From Sphagnum magellanicum (taxonomy: Eukaryota; Streptophyta; Sphagnopsida; Sphagnales; Sphagnaceae): 64,000 nucleotides of DNA. The notes below the pieces were generated by a model that searched no databases, was not told the origin of the DNA, and saw nothing but the letters and a program-made list of their open reading frames with translations. The position numbers were made by a program, and so were the translations under genes. Below are positions 12,850 to 26,000 of the stretch, in pieces (position 1 is the first letter of the stretch; the number at the start of each line of letters is the position of its first letter). The stretch is from the NCBI GenBank assembly GCA_021904315.1, contig CM038912.1:15153061-15217060 (forward strand). Reading direction: 5' to 3'.

Positions 12850-15800
12850 AACACAAAAGCTCAAGAGTTCTTCCTCCTCCTATGGTACCAATAACCCTGA
12901 AGCAACTAATCTCCAACCTACCAATCATTGCCCCACCCATCTTGAAATTTTTCTTTGTATGTAAACAAAGGCTTATCACATAGAAAAAGGAAGTATTGCT
13001 CATCGCTAGATGGATCATGAGCATGAATTGCAAAATTTTCACCTTGACAAATGAAATCAACCAACTATTGACCATCAACTCCCCAAGCAAATTCAAAGTT
13101 ATAATCATCCATCAATTCCCTTGTTGCTTTTTTTGTAGGTACCAACTTGATGGTCTTCTAGGGTAAGGCATGCCTAATATTGTCACATTCTTCTTCTTCA
13201 CTTCCATCAATGCATGTTTGGCATAAACATGATAATTCTCGCATGAAGAGTAGTTCTGAGTCCAAATCGTCTAATGATGAGATGGAATGCATTTTGCGAA
13301 AACCAATCATTGTTACACAACCATATGGCTGATTTCTATCCACATCTATGCTCTTCATATCCCAACAAACTTACATGACATTAGCATGTGAACTAGTAGG
13401 TTCGACATACTCCTTTGCAAAAGCTTTTATCAATAATTTCACTACATTTCAGGCATTTTGAAGAGGAGTTGCATTGAATCTCAATTGTTCCTTTCAAAGC
13501 TCTCTTTTGGCAATTGCCCCTACCCCATCATGTTCCCCCTTCCCACGACTTGACCCAAAGAAATTCCACAACATCTTGTAACCTTGGGCAACATGAAGAT
13601 CTATTGTTTTCTGAGGGTAACAAGTTACATGGTAGCAACATTGTGAAGATTTAAATTGCCCATTGTAGCCATCACTCTAGAAACCCAATGCTTTGTTGGA
13701 TAGACACCCAAGGCTTACAAATATCTTTAATGCAATTCAAAATAATGTTGGACAAATAAAGTGTCATGGTCTCTATCATCTAACACATAGTAGTGGAACT
13801 TTTTGATGATTCTCTTACTATTAGGATCTACTAGATAATTTGGATCATGATGGTATGTAATGTGAACAAGTATAATGATCTAAAAAGAAAACCAATGCAT
13901 TTCTTGAATTTCATTCTAACATTGGAATTTTTAATTTTTTTGCAAAATCAATCATAGAAAAAACCACATCTTTGGGGAAGACAAGAATACACTTTTTGAA
14001 TTTCTTATCTTGCCATCTAGTTACAAAGTTGTGGGTTAAAAAGATCTTTAACTTGTACTTCAAGTAGGGATTGAAATCAGAAGATTGAATTTTAAATGGT
14101 TAAAATCTAGTGACCTTTTTATTTTCACCTACTTTTGTAAGTTCAACTGTGATTGCTTGGGAAGCATTGCCAATCCATGAGCTCGCCATTGCCAGCCATT
14201 TCTTTAAGGCACAACTTCAAATTTTGAACCCCACAATCTTGGCAGTCATTATGAAAACAATCAAGATTATGCCATTTTTCTAATGGAGCTTTAGGACATA
14301 AAACAAATTCCCAAAGAGGTGTGACACAACTAAATGTATGCAAATGAGCTTCACATGTGAGAAAATATCACCTCCACAATCACAACAAGTTCAAATTAGG
14401 GTTAGGTCAAACTAAGCTTCAAGTAAAGAACTTAGAAATTATAAGCAATGAAATACATTAAGTTATGTCATAAGAAACGATTCACACGACCGAAAATGAA
14501 ATGGTCATGTGTTCATTCACAATTGAAAGCCAATGTAATGACTACCATGAACCCCTTCAAATAATCCCAATTGGTTGATCCTTAATAAACAAGTTGTAAA
14601 AGAAAATGTGATACTAATAATTGCAATTCTTCTTTCCTGAAATAAACAACATGATTTTGGTTTGTGGAAGGTTTTGAAATCAAATTTTATATGTTAAATC
14701 CTACTTCTTCACCTTTTGTGCAAACGTATTGGGTCCAAGCATGATTGGGCAATGGGGTACCACATTTGAATTTTGAGGACCCACTCTAAGAACTCCCAAA
14801 TTCACCTTTTTCTTCAATTTTCTCATGACATGTTTTACATTTCACCTTTTTTCTCATACCAAATAGAATAATTTTGTTCCAAATTTTATATAGGCTTTTA
14901 AAGTATCTATTGTTTTCATTTATGAAAGTGGAAATAATAAAATTTATTCAATGTGGGCTATGTTTTATCAATGGCCCAAAATTCCTAGAAATTTGACTTT
15001 TTGAAAATTTTTACATTACAATTTAGGGCATTTGGTTTTTGTCACATTCATGCATTTTCTACACATTAGCACATAAGGTGTTTGTGGTAAAAATCTTGGA
15101 CCACAAAAGTTGTTTAGACATTCCTTAGAGCCCTTGAACATTTTTTATTTTTATTTTTGAAACAAAGTCCTAGATTTTTTTCAAGGACTTGGTAGGAATC
15201 CTTAAACTTGTTGGAATTTGACGTTTTATACATAGAATAGTACCTTTGTAATGTATATATCTATGAATAAAATCAAACTTTAAATATGAATGTGTTATTA
15301 AATTTCAACATGTTTAAATGAGGGGGTCCAATGAATATAAAATGAAATAGTCCTTTTGGGTACCCCAACCATGCTTTGACCTTATTACACCCTTTTTGTT
15401 AGGTGAGATGGTTGTTTTTAAAGTCCATCAAGATTGCACCAATTCTTTCATATCAACGCCAAGTGAATTAGATCATGGAATTCATTCCTCAGTGCCACAC
15501 AAAGGCATGCTCAAAGCTCCAATTCAAGAGCTTACATCTCTTTTTCATTACCTTGTACAAAAATCACTTATCAACACCTAAATTTTTTGCTATTGTCCTT
15601 CCACCACTAATGTTTTTAAAAATCGCCATACTGCAAACCATTTGTTGTGCTTTCACACCATCTTTCTTCAAAGCCCTGACCTTGTGATTTAAATTATGGA
15701 AAGATTTGTGATAATGTAGGTTCCTTCAATAGTTTTTGTTGTAGATGGCAATTCATAAGGCATCAAAGTTTGAATCTTTGAATATTGCAACAATTTTGAC

Positions 15801-16110
15801 CAAGTTTTTCGCTTCCATTACATATCACAAGGCTTCATCCTTTTCAAGATTTGACTGACATATTTTTTAGTAGTGTAGGAAGTTTGATGTTCTACTTACT
15901 CCACAACATCCAATAGAGTAAAAGGATCAACAATTAAAATTGCCAATGCTTCAACTTTTTGCTCTTGCTTTGCCTTAGTTTTTTGCTCTGCTTGAAGAGC
16001 TTTGCAATGCTGTTGTTGAACCCTCCATCACTATCAAAGCCTTCATGTCTTTTTGTAAATGTCAACCTTGTTATCACATGGAGACATTCTTCACATGAGG
16101 TGTCATGAAC
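12850..16110 (-). pseudogene. Decayed DNA-transposon protein of an unnamed family (cysteine-rich module plus HGKG-HDG-like core)
   Basis: A discontinuous minus-strand coding remnant. From its 5' side: a Gln/Lys-rich coil (about 15.95-16.05 kb, QKTKAKQEQKVEALAI), a basic stretch (about 15.8 kb, KRMKPCDM and YELPSTTKTIEGTY), then a Cys-rich module (14143-14343) with WHNLDCFHNDCQDCGV and NLKLC. The best preserved core is about 13497-13677: SDGYNGQFKSSQCCYHV, then KMLWNFFGSSRGKGEHDGV. The motif order (SDG..QFK, then W-FF-S-GKG--DG-GA--KR) recurs, as I recall, in uncharacterised transposase-like proteins of plants and animals. I can therefore assign a transposon origin but not a superfamily. Many stops and shifts show it is dead. 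The two ends of the span are approximate, and no terminal repeats were found. Confidence 0.6.
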
Positions 16111-19100
16111 ACCACAACTCTAAATGCTAGTGTACACAAAGAGGAAAGAATCATCATATCTCGGTCATGTGACAAAATAGGGCATCATTTAAAAAATGAC
16201 ATGTAGAAAAGAATCAGAGGATCAATGAAGCAAAAAGACCAAGTGACCAAAACTAAATCCAAAAAACCTGTTCTTTTCCAAAATCCCATTGACCATGTGC
16301 ATTAGCTAGGCGGTTGATCTTAAGTTGACATTAAATAACCCACTACGTGTCCATTTGAATCTTGAACCTAGTAACTATTTTGGGTATTTTAAATTGAACA
16401 TAAATGGACCATGCTAAATAACTTGGGCCACATGTTGTTTAGGATCACCCCAACTAAACCATCTAATCCTTTAAAGACAATGACTTCAAAAGGGTGACCC
16501 TTTGACACCATTTTGGTACCCCTTAAAGAGTTTGCACCCTTTTATCAATCATGTTGTCAATCAAAATGACAAGGTCCAAATTGACTACCTAGTCACATCA
16601 ATAAGTCCAAATTGACATGGTAGTTTTTTTATGCTTGTCACTTTGGGTATTTTTTGACTAAAAAACCCAATCAAAGAAACCATGAATTGTAATACTATTT
16701 GGAATGTCCAGAGGCTCCTTTAATTAGTTGAGAAGGTTCTCTTCCCATTTCTAGAGGTGGGATAGGTTTTGTCTTTGCGAAAATTATCGCCCAATAGTGT
16801 ATTTGGGGAATTTGGGGCTTGTGGCCTTGATCATCACTTCTTTTTGAAAGTTGATCACCCATTTTTATTTAGGGCTATAGGGGCTAGTAGTTCAAGTTTA
16901 CTTCCATTTCAAGTTCACCTTAGGTGTGTTCATGGGGTGCAGTAATATTAACATGTACCATTAGTAATCGTAACCACTATTTAATTTTTCGAATTTTGAA
17001 TTGTAAAGAAAAAAATTATTAAATTTTATTATGAATACATTATGTACATATCATAAAAATTTGGAATCAATCTAATGAGTAAAAAATACGTAATTAAAAA
17101 TTTTGAGGATTCATAAGCAAATTATTTAAAAATAGTTTTGACACTAAAAACATAATTTGAAAATATTGTTTATGACATATTTTTGGATATTTTTTAATAT
17201 ACACCTTAACATAATAGTATAAAAAAAACTTTTAAAAAATTTAATGTTTTTTTGAAAGATGTATGAAAAAAAATTTAAGAATATTCTTTTTTAAAGTAGT
17301 GAAAAAGCAATGGTTTAAGGGGGTAGGTGTGGCTCTTTATAGCGTGGTTGGACCCCATGACCTTCTACTTACTATTGTTTAGGCTTGAATCCCTCCATTT
17401 AAATAGTTGTCAAAGAAAGGAACAAATCATCTTAAGGAAAACATGCATGTGAGCATTCATTTTCTAGCATTATTTCAAAGTTGTCTTATGATTGTCATCA
17501 CACTCAATTGAGATCTTGTGTAAGATTGGGCCCAAATGATTCGATTCAAAATTCTTTCACCTCCATTACTAAAAATGTCGAGTTCCATGTCTCACAAGAG
17601 CAAATTCATGTTCTTTTGGCACCATCTTTTTAGTTATTGAAGCAACAAGTGAATATTGTACTTACAACATATGGCAAATGTAGTCATTGTTGACCCAATT
17701 TGTGTAAATCTTATTTTGTGAACATCTTCTTTTCAAATAATGGTTGGGATGATTATAGTTCAAGCAAAAGTTTTGTCATATTAGGATTGACATTCAAAAG
17801 ATGATTTATCCCTCTTGTAATAAAGATATTTGGATGTTTACACCAACATGTTGATGATTTCCTTCATCAATGTGCCAACATGCCATGGTTGGTGAAGGGT
17901 TTTGGAGGACCTTTTATTTCCATTTTACATTCATTTTATAAGCAAAGGATGTCTATGGCTCTTTAGAGAATTCAAGTTGCCATTATCTTTTGATGGGCAA
18001 TTGTAACAACACAAGAGGCCTTTTCTAGGCTTGGTGTTCTTCCAAGATTTTCACCCATCTCCTTGCACAACTTGCTTCATGCTATTGATGATGGCTTTAG
18101 GTCCTAGGTTATTTAGTTTCTACTTTTGGGGCTCCCCATGTATGTTTTGCAGTTTTGAATGTTGTCTTTTGTTTAGACTTTAATCCTTTATTTTTTCTTG
18201 TTTTGTTCCCTTGCCATGAGATATTTATTTATTTGTGCTTGCAAATTAATAAGAAACACGACAAATATATGTCCACAAAAGTTTGCATGGTCAGGTTACA
18301 TGGCTAATGTTTGTAATTTGTACCCAATGGAACATTTTCACGAGTTTTTAAAATTTTTTTTTTTTGGGTGACAAATTAATTTTTGGTGACTGACAAAAGT
18401 TTGACCTTTCACATAAAAATGTGAATATCAAAGCATGTGGAACAAACAAGGTTTTGATTTTTGTACAATTAGTTGAAACTAATAATTTTTCAATTTTTTG
18501 TGTGGCATCACATTTCAAACATGATTACAGTTGTATCAAAGTGTTCAAACTTTTCAATTTCAATCAAGAAATTGATTTGATTACCAATCAAAATCAAAAT
18601 CAATTATCAAACTAAAGAAGAATTAGAATTGGTATAGGTATATATATCCTAATCAAAAACTCAAGTTTGATGTATGATTGTGGTTTTCAAATTTTTAGAA
18701 ATTTTTAGAAAACCATCTTTATAATGATTAGTACTTTATAAATTCTTTCATGAAAATAGTAAATTTTTTGATGTTTTTGATACAACCAAGATCAGAATTT
18801 TTTTAATTAATTTTTTTTAAATTTAAAATTGCCACTTATTAACAAGTGTGAACACCCGCACAACATTAGTGAAAACCCCAAGAACATTAGGGTTACTTTT
18901 AATTATTATAAATATCCTATCCTTAAGACTAAATCATGGTTTTTAATTTCAAATTTATCATTTTGTGGGTTAAATAAGTTGAAGATATTGATGTAAGTAT
19001 TGGTTCACCTTGACTTGTACATGTTGACTGTTCAAAGTTCTAGAAAGCCTATTCAAGAAAGGAAGATTAAAAGTTTGGGTTTGAAAAGTAAGAATAATTC

Positions 19101-19380
19101 ATTTTTCAAGATCTAATTCTAACATTTTTCAAGTTGATGTAGCCTTTAAATTATAAGAGTCTTCATTCAAAAAAGTTAAAGTACCAACCTACCAATTGCT
19201 CATTTTAGCCTTCATTAATAATACCTTTACTTTCTTGAGTGAGGCCTTTTAATGACCATATTAAACCCAAGAAATGTTAGATTTGTACTCAAAAGACCCT
19301 AATTTTGTTGAGGCATAGAATATTATTTATAATATTTAAAAGTAAAATTTAGATGAATTTTGAATTTTTTACTGTGGTAC
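16111..19380. other. AT-rich intergenic DNA, no gene recognised
   Basis: Neither strand shows a protein-like frame longer than about 60 codons. Weak coding-like stretches near 17.9-18.1 kb (+) could be another old transposon, but no motif is recognisable. Confidence 0.5.
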
Positions 19381-19396
19381 TAGTGTGGGCCTTGAA

Positions 19397-19425
19397 TGAA
19401 CCAGCACCCACCAATGCACCAATTG
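19397..19425 (+). repeat. 29-bp dispersed motif, copy 1 (CCACCAATGCACC core)
   Basis: First of four copies of a 29-bp sequence built around CACCCACCAATGCACCA. The others are at 30086-30114 (+), 36834-36862 (-) and 37027-37055 (-). Copies match at roughly 24-27 of 29 positions by eye. Here it lies about 130 bp before a small ATG-initiated ORF, and a pyrimidine-rich tract follows, as at copy 2. Confidence 0.8.
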
Positions 19426-19557
19426 TGGATGAGATTGTTTTGGTCGTTTTGGGATGAACCCAAATCATTTAACTTAAACCAAACCAAACATTGAGGTGGG
19501 TTTTTTTTTTCTTTTCTTTTCACTAGCCCACCCTTCACCGAGATTTCAATAGCAACA

Positions 19558-19812
19558 ATGGAAGAAAAAAATGATGAAGAAAAAGCTACAACAATAATGG
19601 AAAAGAAAAATGATGAAGAAAAAACTTCAACAACAATGGAAGAGAAGAAGATGATGGTAGAAGAGAAGAGGAAGAAAGAAGGAACAAAAGAGGAGAAGAA
19701 GAAGGAAAAGGAGGGAAAAATAAGGGGGAATTTTTCTTTTCATCATTTTTTTTCCTCTTTTTTTATTGCTATTATTATTATTATTATTTCTTCTCTTTTG
19801 TTTGTGCTATAA
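19558..19812 (+). CDS. Small Glu/Lys-rich ORF built on 39-bp tandem repeats (doubtful gene)
   Basis: An ATG-initiated 84-codon frame of the form MEEKNDEEKATT-type units repeated about three times (39-bp period), then a Phe/Ile-rich tail. The purine-rich strand is low in complexity and could be open by chance. What favours a gene is position: it follows the 29-bp motif and a pyrimidine tract, as the zinc-finger gene does after motif copy 2. The acidic/basic repeats are loosely reminiscent of that gene's N-terminus. No domain is recognised. It may be a decayed or truncated relative, or simple repeat. Confidence 0.25.
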   Translation: MEEKNDEEKATTIMEKKNDEEKTSTTMEEKKMMVEEKRKKEGTKEEKKKEKEGKIRGNFSFHHFFSSFFIAIIIIIISSLLFVL

Positions 19813-20460
19813 ATTTTTATTCTTATCATTTTTTTCTTTCATTTTTGTTTCTTTGTTTTCCTCTATTGTTACAATTTTTCCATCATATCGTTGCGCTTAT
19901 TGCCATTTCTTGTTGCATCATCATTAATTGGTTAAACACATCACGCAAGGTATGCCTTTATCCTTTTCCTTGTTTTTTTTTGGTTCTAGTTTGAAAGTAG
20001 AAGCAAAAAGGAAAAGTAAGAAAAAGAAAGTGAAGAAGAAAAAATAATAAAAGAAAAGGAAATGGAAACAAAAAAATAAAGAAGATGAAAAGAAAAAAAA
20101 TAGAAGTCAAAGATTGTTTATGTTTTTTCTTGTTTTTTTAGTTTTTTCTACTTTTAAAATTTAAAAATAAGTTTGTTTTCTTTTCCTTTTTTTTGTTTTT
20201 TCTTGAACATTTTATTTCTTGTTATTGTTAATTCAAGAAGAAGAATTCTAATTTTTGTTTCCTTTTCATTGCTTTGTTTTCCTTTTTTTGTTTCTTTAAT
20301 AATAAAAAGATTTTTTAGTTTTTTTTGCCTTTTTTTCCATTTTTTCTGTTTTTTAAATGCTAGAAGAATTTTTTTTCTATTTCTTTTATTTCTTATTTTT
20401 AATTTTTTTCCAAATTTGTTTTCAAAAAAATTCAGTAGACTATATATGTTCATACCCATG
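19813..20460. repeat. Low-complexity purine/pyrimidine tracts
   Basis: Alternating T-rich and A/G-rich stretches include an ATT-type run near 19770-19790 and long AAAAG/CTTTT runs. ORFs on both strands here (for example Phe-rich on +, Lys-rich on -) are composition artefacts. Confidence 0.75.
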
Positions 20461-20889
20461 TAATTTTCTGGGGTTTGGTTTATATTTTTCAAATTTGCAT
20501 ATTTATGTGTATCATGTGTTTGATGTAGATTTTGAATAATTATGAACTACCAATTTGTAACCAATGCCATTCAACTCCAATTGTTTCACTATCAACTTTA
20601 CACTCATCAACATGCTATTAAGGTGGTTACAACAACAAGAACTTATTGATGAACACATGATGTGGTGGCTAATGAAAATAGGTTTAAAAAGGTGTTTCCT
20701 CAGGTTAGAAAGTAGCATGCATGTCTTACTTAGGTTTCTTTAGCATAAACAATGGCATGGATTTCATGTTATCCATTTTTTGGACATTTAAAAAAGTTTT
20801 GATAAATGTGATACTTGCATCAATACATATAAGTTTTGTTTTATTGCAATTGTAACCTCACGTTTGTATTATGTTTTCATGCTTTGAAT

Positions 20890-21560
20890 GTGAGCATTGC
20901 ATTAACACTTTGTTGAAGTTTTCCCTAAAAATATGAGTTTTAAACATATTGCATTATTGCATTAAAAGAATTTCTAAAAACATGAAATTCAATGTGAAAT
21001 ACTTGCATAAGGGTCACAAAATAAACATTAGTTTTGTTATAATGATTTTGCAATACCCACATTTGAAGCATAAAATGTCAATTGGTTTTTTTGGATGGTT
21101 TGTGCAATACCCAAATGTTGAACATAAAATATGCATGCCCAATGAAAAATATGATGACGATAAAAAATTAGAAAATTAGAAGAAATAAACTAATTATGAT
21201 AAATAATAGAAGAAAATCATTTAAAACAAGAAAAAGAAAAAGAAATAAAAGGATAAAAAATAAAAGAAATTAGAAAAAAAAATCTAGAAGAAAAACAAGA
21301 CATAGAAAAATATTTTTTAAAAGAAAAAATCCAAAATAAATAAATAATAATAATGCTTGCATTTTGCTCACAAAATATGTAATAATTATTGAGGTGTATT
21401 TTATTTGAAATAACATTGTTTTCATATGTGGGCATTATATTTTGTGATTGGATTTTCAACTACTTTAACTTTTAATAATAACTACCAAAATATGCAATAC
21501 CTATGTGTGGGTCATAAAAGTTGATCAAATGTGCAATATTCGCATTCAAGGTTATCATTC
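20890..21560 (+). repeat. Degenerate array of the TGCAATACC-type core
   Basis: Several diverged copies of a core close to TGCAATACCCACAT are visible near 21045, 21102, 21493 and 21530, often followed by GGTCATAAAA-like sequence. This is the same core and orientation as the cleaner array at 32480-33000. Spacing is irregular. Confidence 0.6.
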
Positions 21561-21667
21561 ATTAACATCAAGGGGTCAAATATCATGATTAAAACGGTCA
21601 TTGGTTCATTTAGTGCAATATTTTCATATTTTATATATCATACATTAGCAAACATTAACATTGTGTA

Positions 21668-21760
21668 AATGATAGGTAGGTAGGTGAGTGGGGGTGGGTA
21701 GGTAAGTAGATAAGTATGTAGGTAGGTTGGTGGCTAAGCAAGTAGGTATGTACACAAATA
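21668..21760 (+). repeat. GTAGGTAG-type minisatellite, left copy
   Basis: A tract made of GTAGGTAGGTGAG-like units, repeatedly interrupted. Similar tracts occur at 29966-30080 and 36240-36670. Confidence 0.7.
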
Positions 21761-21946
21761 AAAAACAAATTAGGTCAAATAATGTAATTATGTTAATAAG
21801 ATGGTTAGGTCAATAGGGTAGCCAAAAGTTTTGTTATAAGATTTTGTTGAAAAAGTAGTCTTTAAGTTAATTATATATATATATATAAGATAAAAATTTA
21901 ACCAAAAACTAATAGAGCTTCTGCCAACAAGTAGAAGTTTAGCTAT

Positions 21947-21951
21947 GAAAA
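21947..21951. repeat. Target-site duplication GAAAA, left copy
   Basis: GAAAA immediately precedes the 5' LTR and is repeated at 29331-29335 directly after the 3' LTR. This 5-bp duplication fixes both ends of the retrotransposon. Confidence 0.92.
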
Positions 21952-22976
21952 TGTCGCAACCCTAGCTTTGGGCTCGCGACCAAGGCAAAGGGAATTGCAA
22001 GGGTGTGGGCCAAGAGGAAGCCCGGGAGTTGAAGTCAAAGGGAAGCCCGGGAGTTAAGCCAAAAGGAAGCTCGGGAGCTAAGGCAAAAGGAAGCCCGGGA
22101 GTTAAGGCAAGAGGAAGCCCGGGAGTCACACCACGTACTCCCGGGAATGTTAGAAAGTGTGAGGGAGTGAACCCTCACACTCCCAAGGCAAACTCCCACT
22201 TTGGGAGATGGAGTCCCGGTGGACTCCCGAAACTTCAGAGAGCGATTGCAAGGGTCAAACCTCAATGGATTGTGGCGTTTTTTTATATCATTGGAAAGCT
22301 CTTGAAGCGTAGATATCTAAAATGGGCTCGCATTGCTCATTTGGACATCTGAAACACAAGTTATGGCCAAAAGAAGGGTCGGGAGTCGAATTCCAGGGAG
22401 TTTGCCAATTTTGACTCTCGACCACTAAACGTCGGGAATCGACCCGAAATACTTGGCTGCAGAGAACGTGCGACATACCGTTGAAAAGGTCTCGACGAGA
22501 CCTACAACTTTGATTCAGATCGCATCGCGATCCGAGGTCTGCTCGCAAAGTTATGGGGCTCCAAAGTCCTGGGAGTCCCATTTGGCGCGATTTCGGGACT
22601 CCCACTCGGGAGTCCCGGGAAAAATAGCCATTTGGATGTAGCCTCCGTGGAGAGCTGTAGAGTATACTATAAGGGGGAAGGTGGTGGCTTCCCCCAAGTC
22701 CTGGCCGTGGTGAGTCTTGTGTGTCCGTGTTGCCCGTGGCTCGTCCTAACACCAAGTGTGCTCTAACTTTGCACTAACCACTTTGTGTGGGTTGTGTGCA
22801 GGCCCGTGTGAGTGACTAAAGCTTGTCAACTCTTCCTAGTCCCATCCCGGAGCTCCAACCCGCCCCTCTACCCCTCAAAGGGTTGTGAGCTAGGGAGCGT
22901 GCTCCGACTCTTCCTTATTCCATTGCTTTCTACTTGGGCTCACATTTGAGTCCCTTGAGAAGTTGGGAGTGCGTCA
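21952..22976 (+). repeat. 5' LTR (1025 bp)
   Basis: Begins TGTCGCAACC and ends GTGCGTCA. It is identical in length to the 3' LTR; I count 11 differences by eye, all transitions. The first 190 bp hold five direct copies of a roughly 26-bp unit around GAAGCCCGGGAGT, with inverted ACTCCCGGG matches farther on. A TATA-like ACTATAAGG is at about 22667-22674. Confidence 0.95.
22667..22674 (+). promoter_or_regulatory. Putative TATA box of the LTR promoter
   Basis: CTATAAGG lies about two-thirds into the LTR, where the U3/R boundary is expected, and is conserved in the 3' LTR. Transcription would be expected to start some 25-35 bases downstream. No direct evidence. Confidence 0.45.
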
Positions 22977-22978
22977 TT

Positions 22979-22990
22979 TGGTATCAGAGC
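22979..22990 (+). other. Primer binding site, initiator tRNA-Met type
   Basis: TGGTATCAGAGC, two bases after the 5' LTR, is complementary to the 3' end of plant initiator tRNA-Met. Pairing extends 12 bases and then stops. Confidence 0.9.
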
Positions 22991-23026
22991 TCGGGGAGAG
23001 CTTGATCTATTTATTGGGGAGTTCCA

Positions 23027-26000
23027 ATGGCACCAAAGAAGTCCCGCAAGGTAGTCCAAGAGACCATGGTGGAAGAACCCACCCAAGACCCGGATGTTCC
23101 ACCCCAAGCCATGAGCGGGGAAGAACAAAAGGATTCCGAAGGTGAACAAGACCATGATAGCCATGAGGACCATGAAAGTGAAGAGGAGCAACCAAATGCG
23201 GTGCTCTTCACCCCGGAACAATTGGAGGTCCTACTCAGAATGAATAGGGCCGACTACAATGAATTGGTTGCGGCCCTCAAGGGAGGATCATCCAAAGGTG
23301 TGGGGTTCAAGCCCGCTAAGCCCGGGAACTTTGAAGGGGCCCGGGACCGAAAGGTTGTGGATGCTTGGCTTGCGGAAATGGAAGATTACCTCCATGCCGC
23401 CAAGGTTGGTCGGCACTCGGCCGTGGAACTTGCCCAATTTTATTTGAAGGGCTATGCCTCCACATGGTGGAGGACCGTGAGGCAAGAAGAAGGGAAGACC
23501 CATGGTTACACATGGGAATTCTTTAAGGAACGTATTGAGTCGGAATTCATTCCCAAGAATTCCAATTACATTTCAAGGTGCAAACTCCGTGACTTGGTGA
23601 ATGCAAGTAATGACAACTTGCGTCAATATGTGAGGGCTTACTCCGAGCTCATGCTTGAAATTAGGCATATGCATGAGTTAGACCAGGTGTGCCACTTTGT
23701 GATGGGGCTTCCAACTTGGGCCAAGCGCAAACTTGAAGAGAATTGGCCCGCCTCACTAACCGAAGCCATCATGAAAGTGGAAGGCTTTTCGGATGTGGGA
23801 CGAGGTGAGAAGTCCGGATTCAAGAGGGATACCAAGTTCCCTCATAAGAAGGCACGCCATGAAGGGGAATGGAACCGAGGCCAAGACACCTCAAAGGGGG
23901 AAAAGCCCAAACAATTCCAAGGCTCGGGTTTTAAACCCAAGGGAAATTTTGTGAAAAAGGGGGCTCCTTTCAAAGGGAGCCAACCCAAGGGAGATGCTAG
24001 TGGGAAACCTAGGGGAGCATGTTTCAATTGTAATGAAGTGGGCCATTATTCCAAGGATTGCCCCAAACTCAAATCGGGGAATGGGGCTTCTAAGGTAATT
24101 GCCCTCACCTCTAACCTAGGTCAAGGTGAGTGTAACCGCCTTATTTTCTTAAAAGGGAAGCTTTCTAAGCGGGAAGTGTTGTGCCTTTTGGACACAGGGG
24201 CTTCCCACAACTTCATAACCCAAGAAAGTGCCCAAAGAATGGGGCTCCCTTTGGAGGAGCTCAAGGCACCCATCGAGGTGCACTTTGCCGATGGGGTTCC
24301 CCATCCCACCAAGTTCCAAGCAAGAGATGTGCCCCTCCAATTGGGGAATTGGAGAGGCAAGGTGGATTTGTTGGTTTCCACCTTGGGTGGAATGGATTGC
24401 ATTTTGGGAATGGAGTTCATCACCCAAAACAATGTGCTCATAGAAGGGCACAATAGGTTAGTTAGGATCCCATCCAAGAATGGGATTGTGCGGGTGAAGG
24501 CACATGAAGTGCCTAGTGTGGGTGGGACCACCATCCACTTGATGTTGGCAAAAAACTTGGAAAAAAAATGCGTAGGAGGGTATGGCATGTTGTGTGTCAT
24601 GCGGGTGCTAGATGAGTTTGAACCTAAGGAGGCCACCAAAGTGGTGAGCCCCCACAAGTGCATCAAGCAAGTGTTAAAAGAATTCCCGGATGTGATGCCC
24701 GAGGAGTTACCCGATGAGTTGCCCCCGAGAAGACAAGTTGACCATGCAATCGAGGTGATGCCGGGAGTGGCACCTCCCGCCAAGGCCCCATACCGAATGA
24801 ACCATGAGGAGTTAAGAGAGCTTAAGGTTCAACTCGAAGAACTCCTCGCAAAGGGATACATCAAGCCTAGCAAGTCACCATATGGGGCCCCCGTCCTTTT
24901 TGTTCACAAGAAGGATGGGACTTTGAGGATGTGTGTGGATTATAGAGCCCTCAACAAGGTGACCGTGAAGAACCGATATCCATTGCCTCGGATTGATGAT
25001 TTGTTTGATCGACTTTCGGGAGCCAAAGTGTTTAGTAGGATTGACCTACGTTCCGGGTATTACCAAATTCGAATTGCACAAGGGGATGAGGAAAAGACCG
25101 CTTGCCGCACAAGGTATGGTTCATATGAATTTTTGGTGATGCCATTTGGGCTCACCAATGCACCCGCCACATTTTGCACCCTCATGAATGACATTTTCTG
25201 AGAGTGGCTTGATGACTTTGTGGTCGTCTACATAGATGACATTTTGGTTTATAGCAACTCCATGGAGGAGCATGTGGAGCACCTTCGAAAGGTGTTCCAA
25301 AGGTTGAGAGAAAACAAGTTGTATGCCAAGTTCGAGAAATGCGAGTTCGGAGTCTCGGAGGTGGACTTCCTTGGGGATAAGATCACCCAAGAAGGTTTGA
25401 AGATGGATGACCACAAGGTGAAGGCAATTTTGGATTGGGAACCGCCTAGGTCGGTTCCCGCCTTAAGGTCCTTTTTAGGATTGGCTTCTTATTATCGCAA
25501 GTTCATCAAGAACTTTGCAAAGATAGCCACACCTTTGACAAACCTTTTGAAGAAGTCATCCGGGACTTACGAATGGGAGGAGGCATGCAATGAGGCCTTT
25601 GAGACCTTGAAAGGCATTTTGGTGAAGGCGCCCGTGTTGAAGTTGCCGGATTTTGACAAGGACTTTGAGATTCATTCTGATGCGTCTGACTTTGCCATAG
25701 GAGGAGTCCTAGTGCAAGAGGGAAGGCCGGTGGCCTTCGAAAGCAAGAAGTTGAATGAGACGGAGCGAAGGTGGCCAACCCATGAGAAGGAAATGTGGGC
25801 CGTCATCCATTGTCTCAAAACTTGGGGCCATTACATAGGCTCCAAAGATGTGGTGGTGTGGACCGACAATGTCACGTTGAAGTATTTTGCCACCCAACCA
25901 AAGTTGTCATCAAAACAAGTAAGATGGCAAGACACATTGGCCTTGTTCAATGTGGATATTCGGCACAAGCCCGGGAAGGAGAACATAGTCCCCGATGCCT

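Noticed and set aside
20154-20492. Lys-rich (-) and Phe-rich (+) ORFs over 90 codons
   Set aside because: Mirror-image low-complexity translation of A-rich and T-rich tracts.
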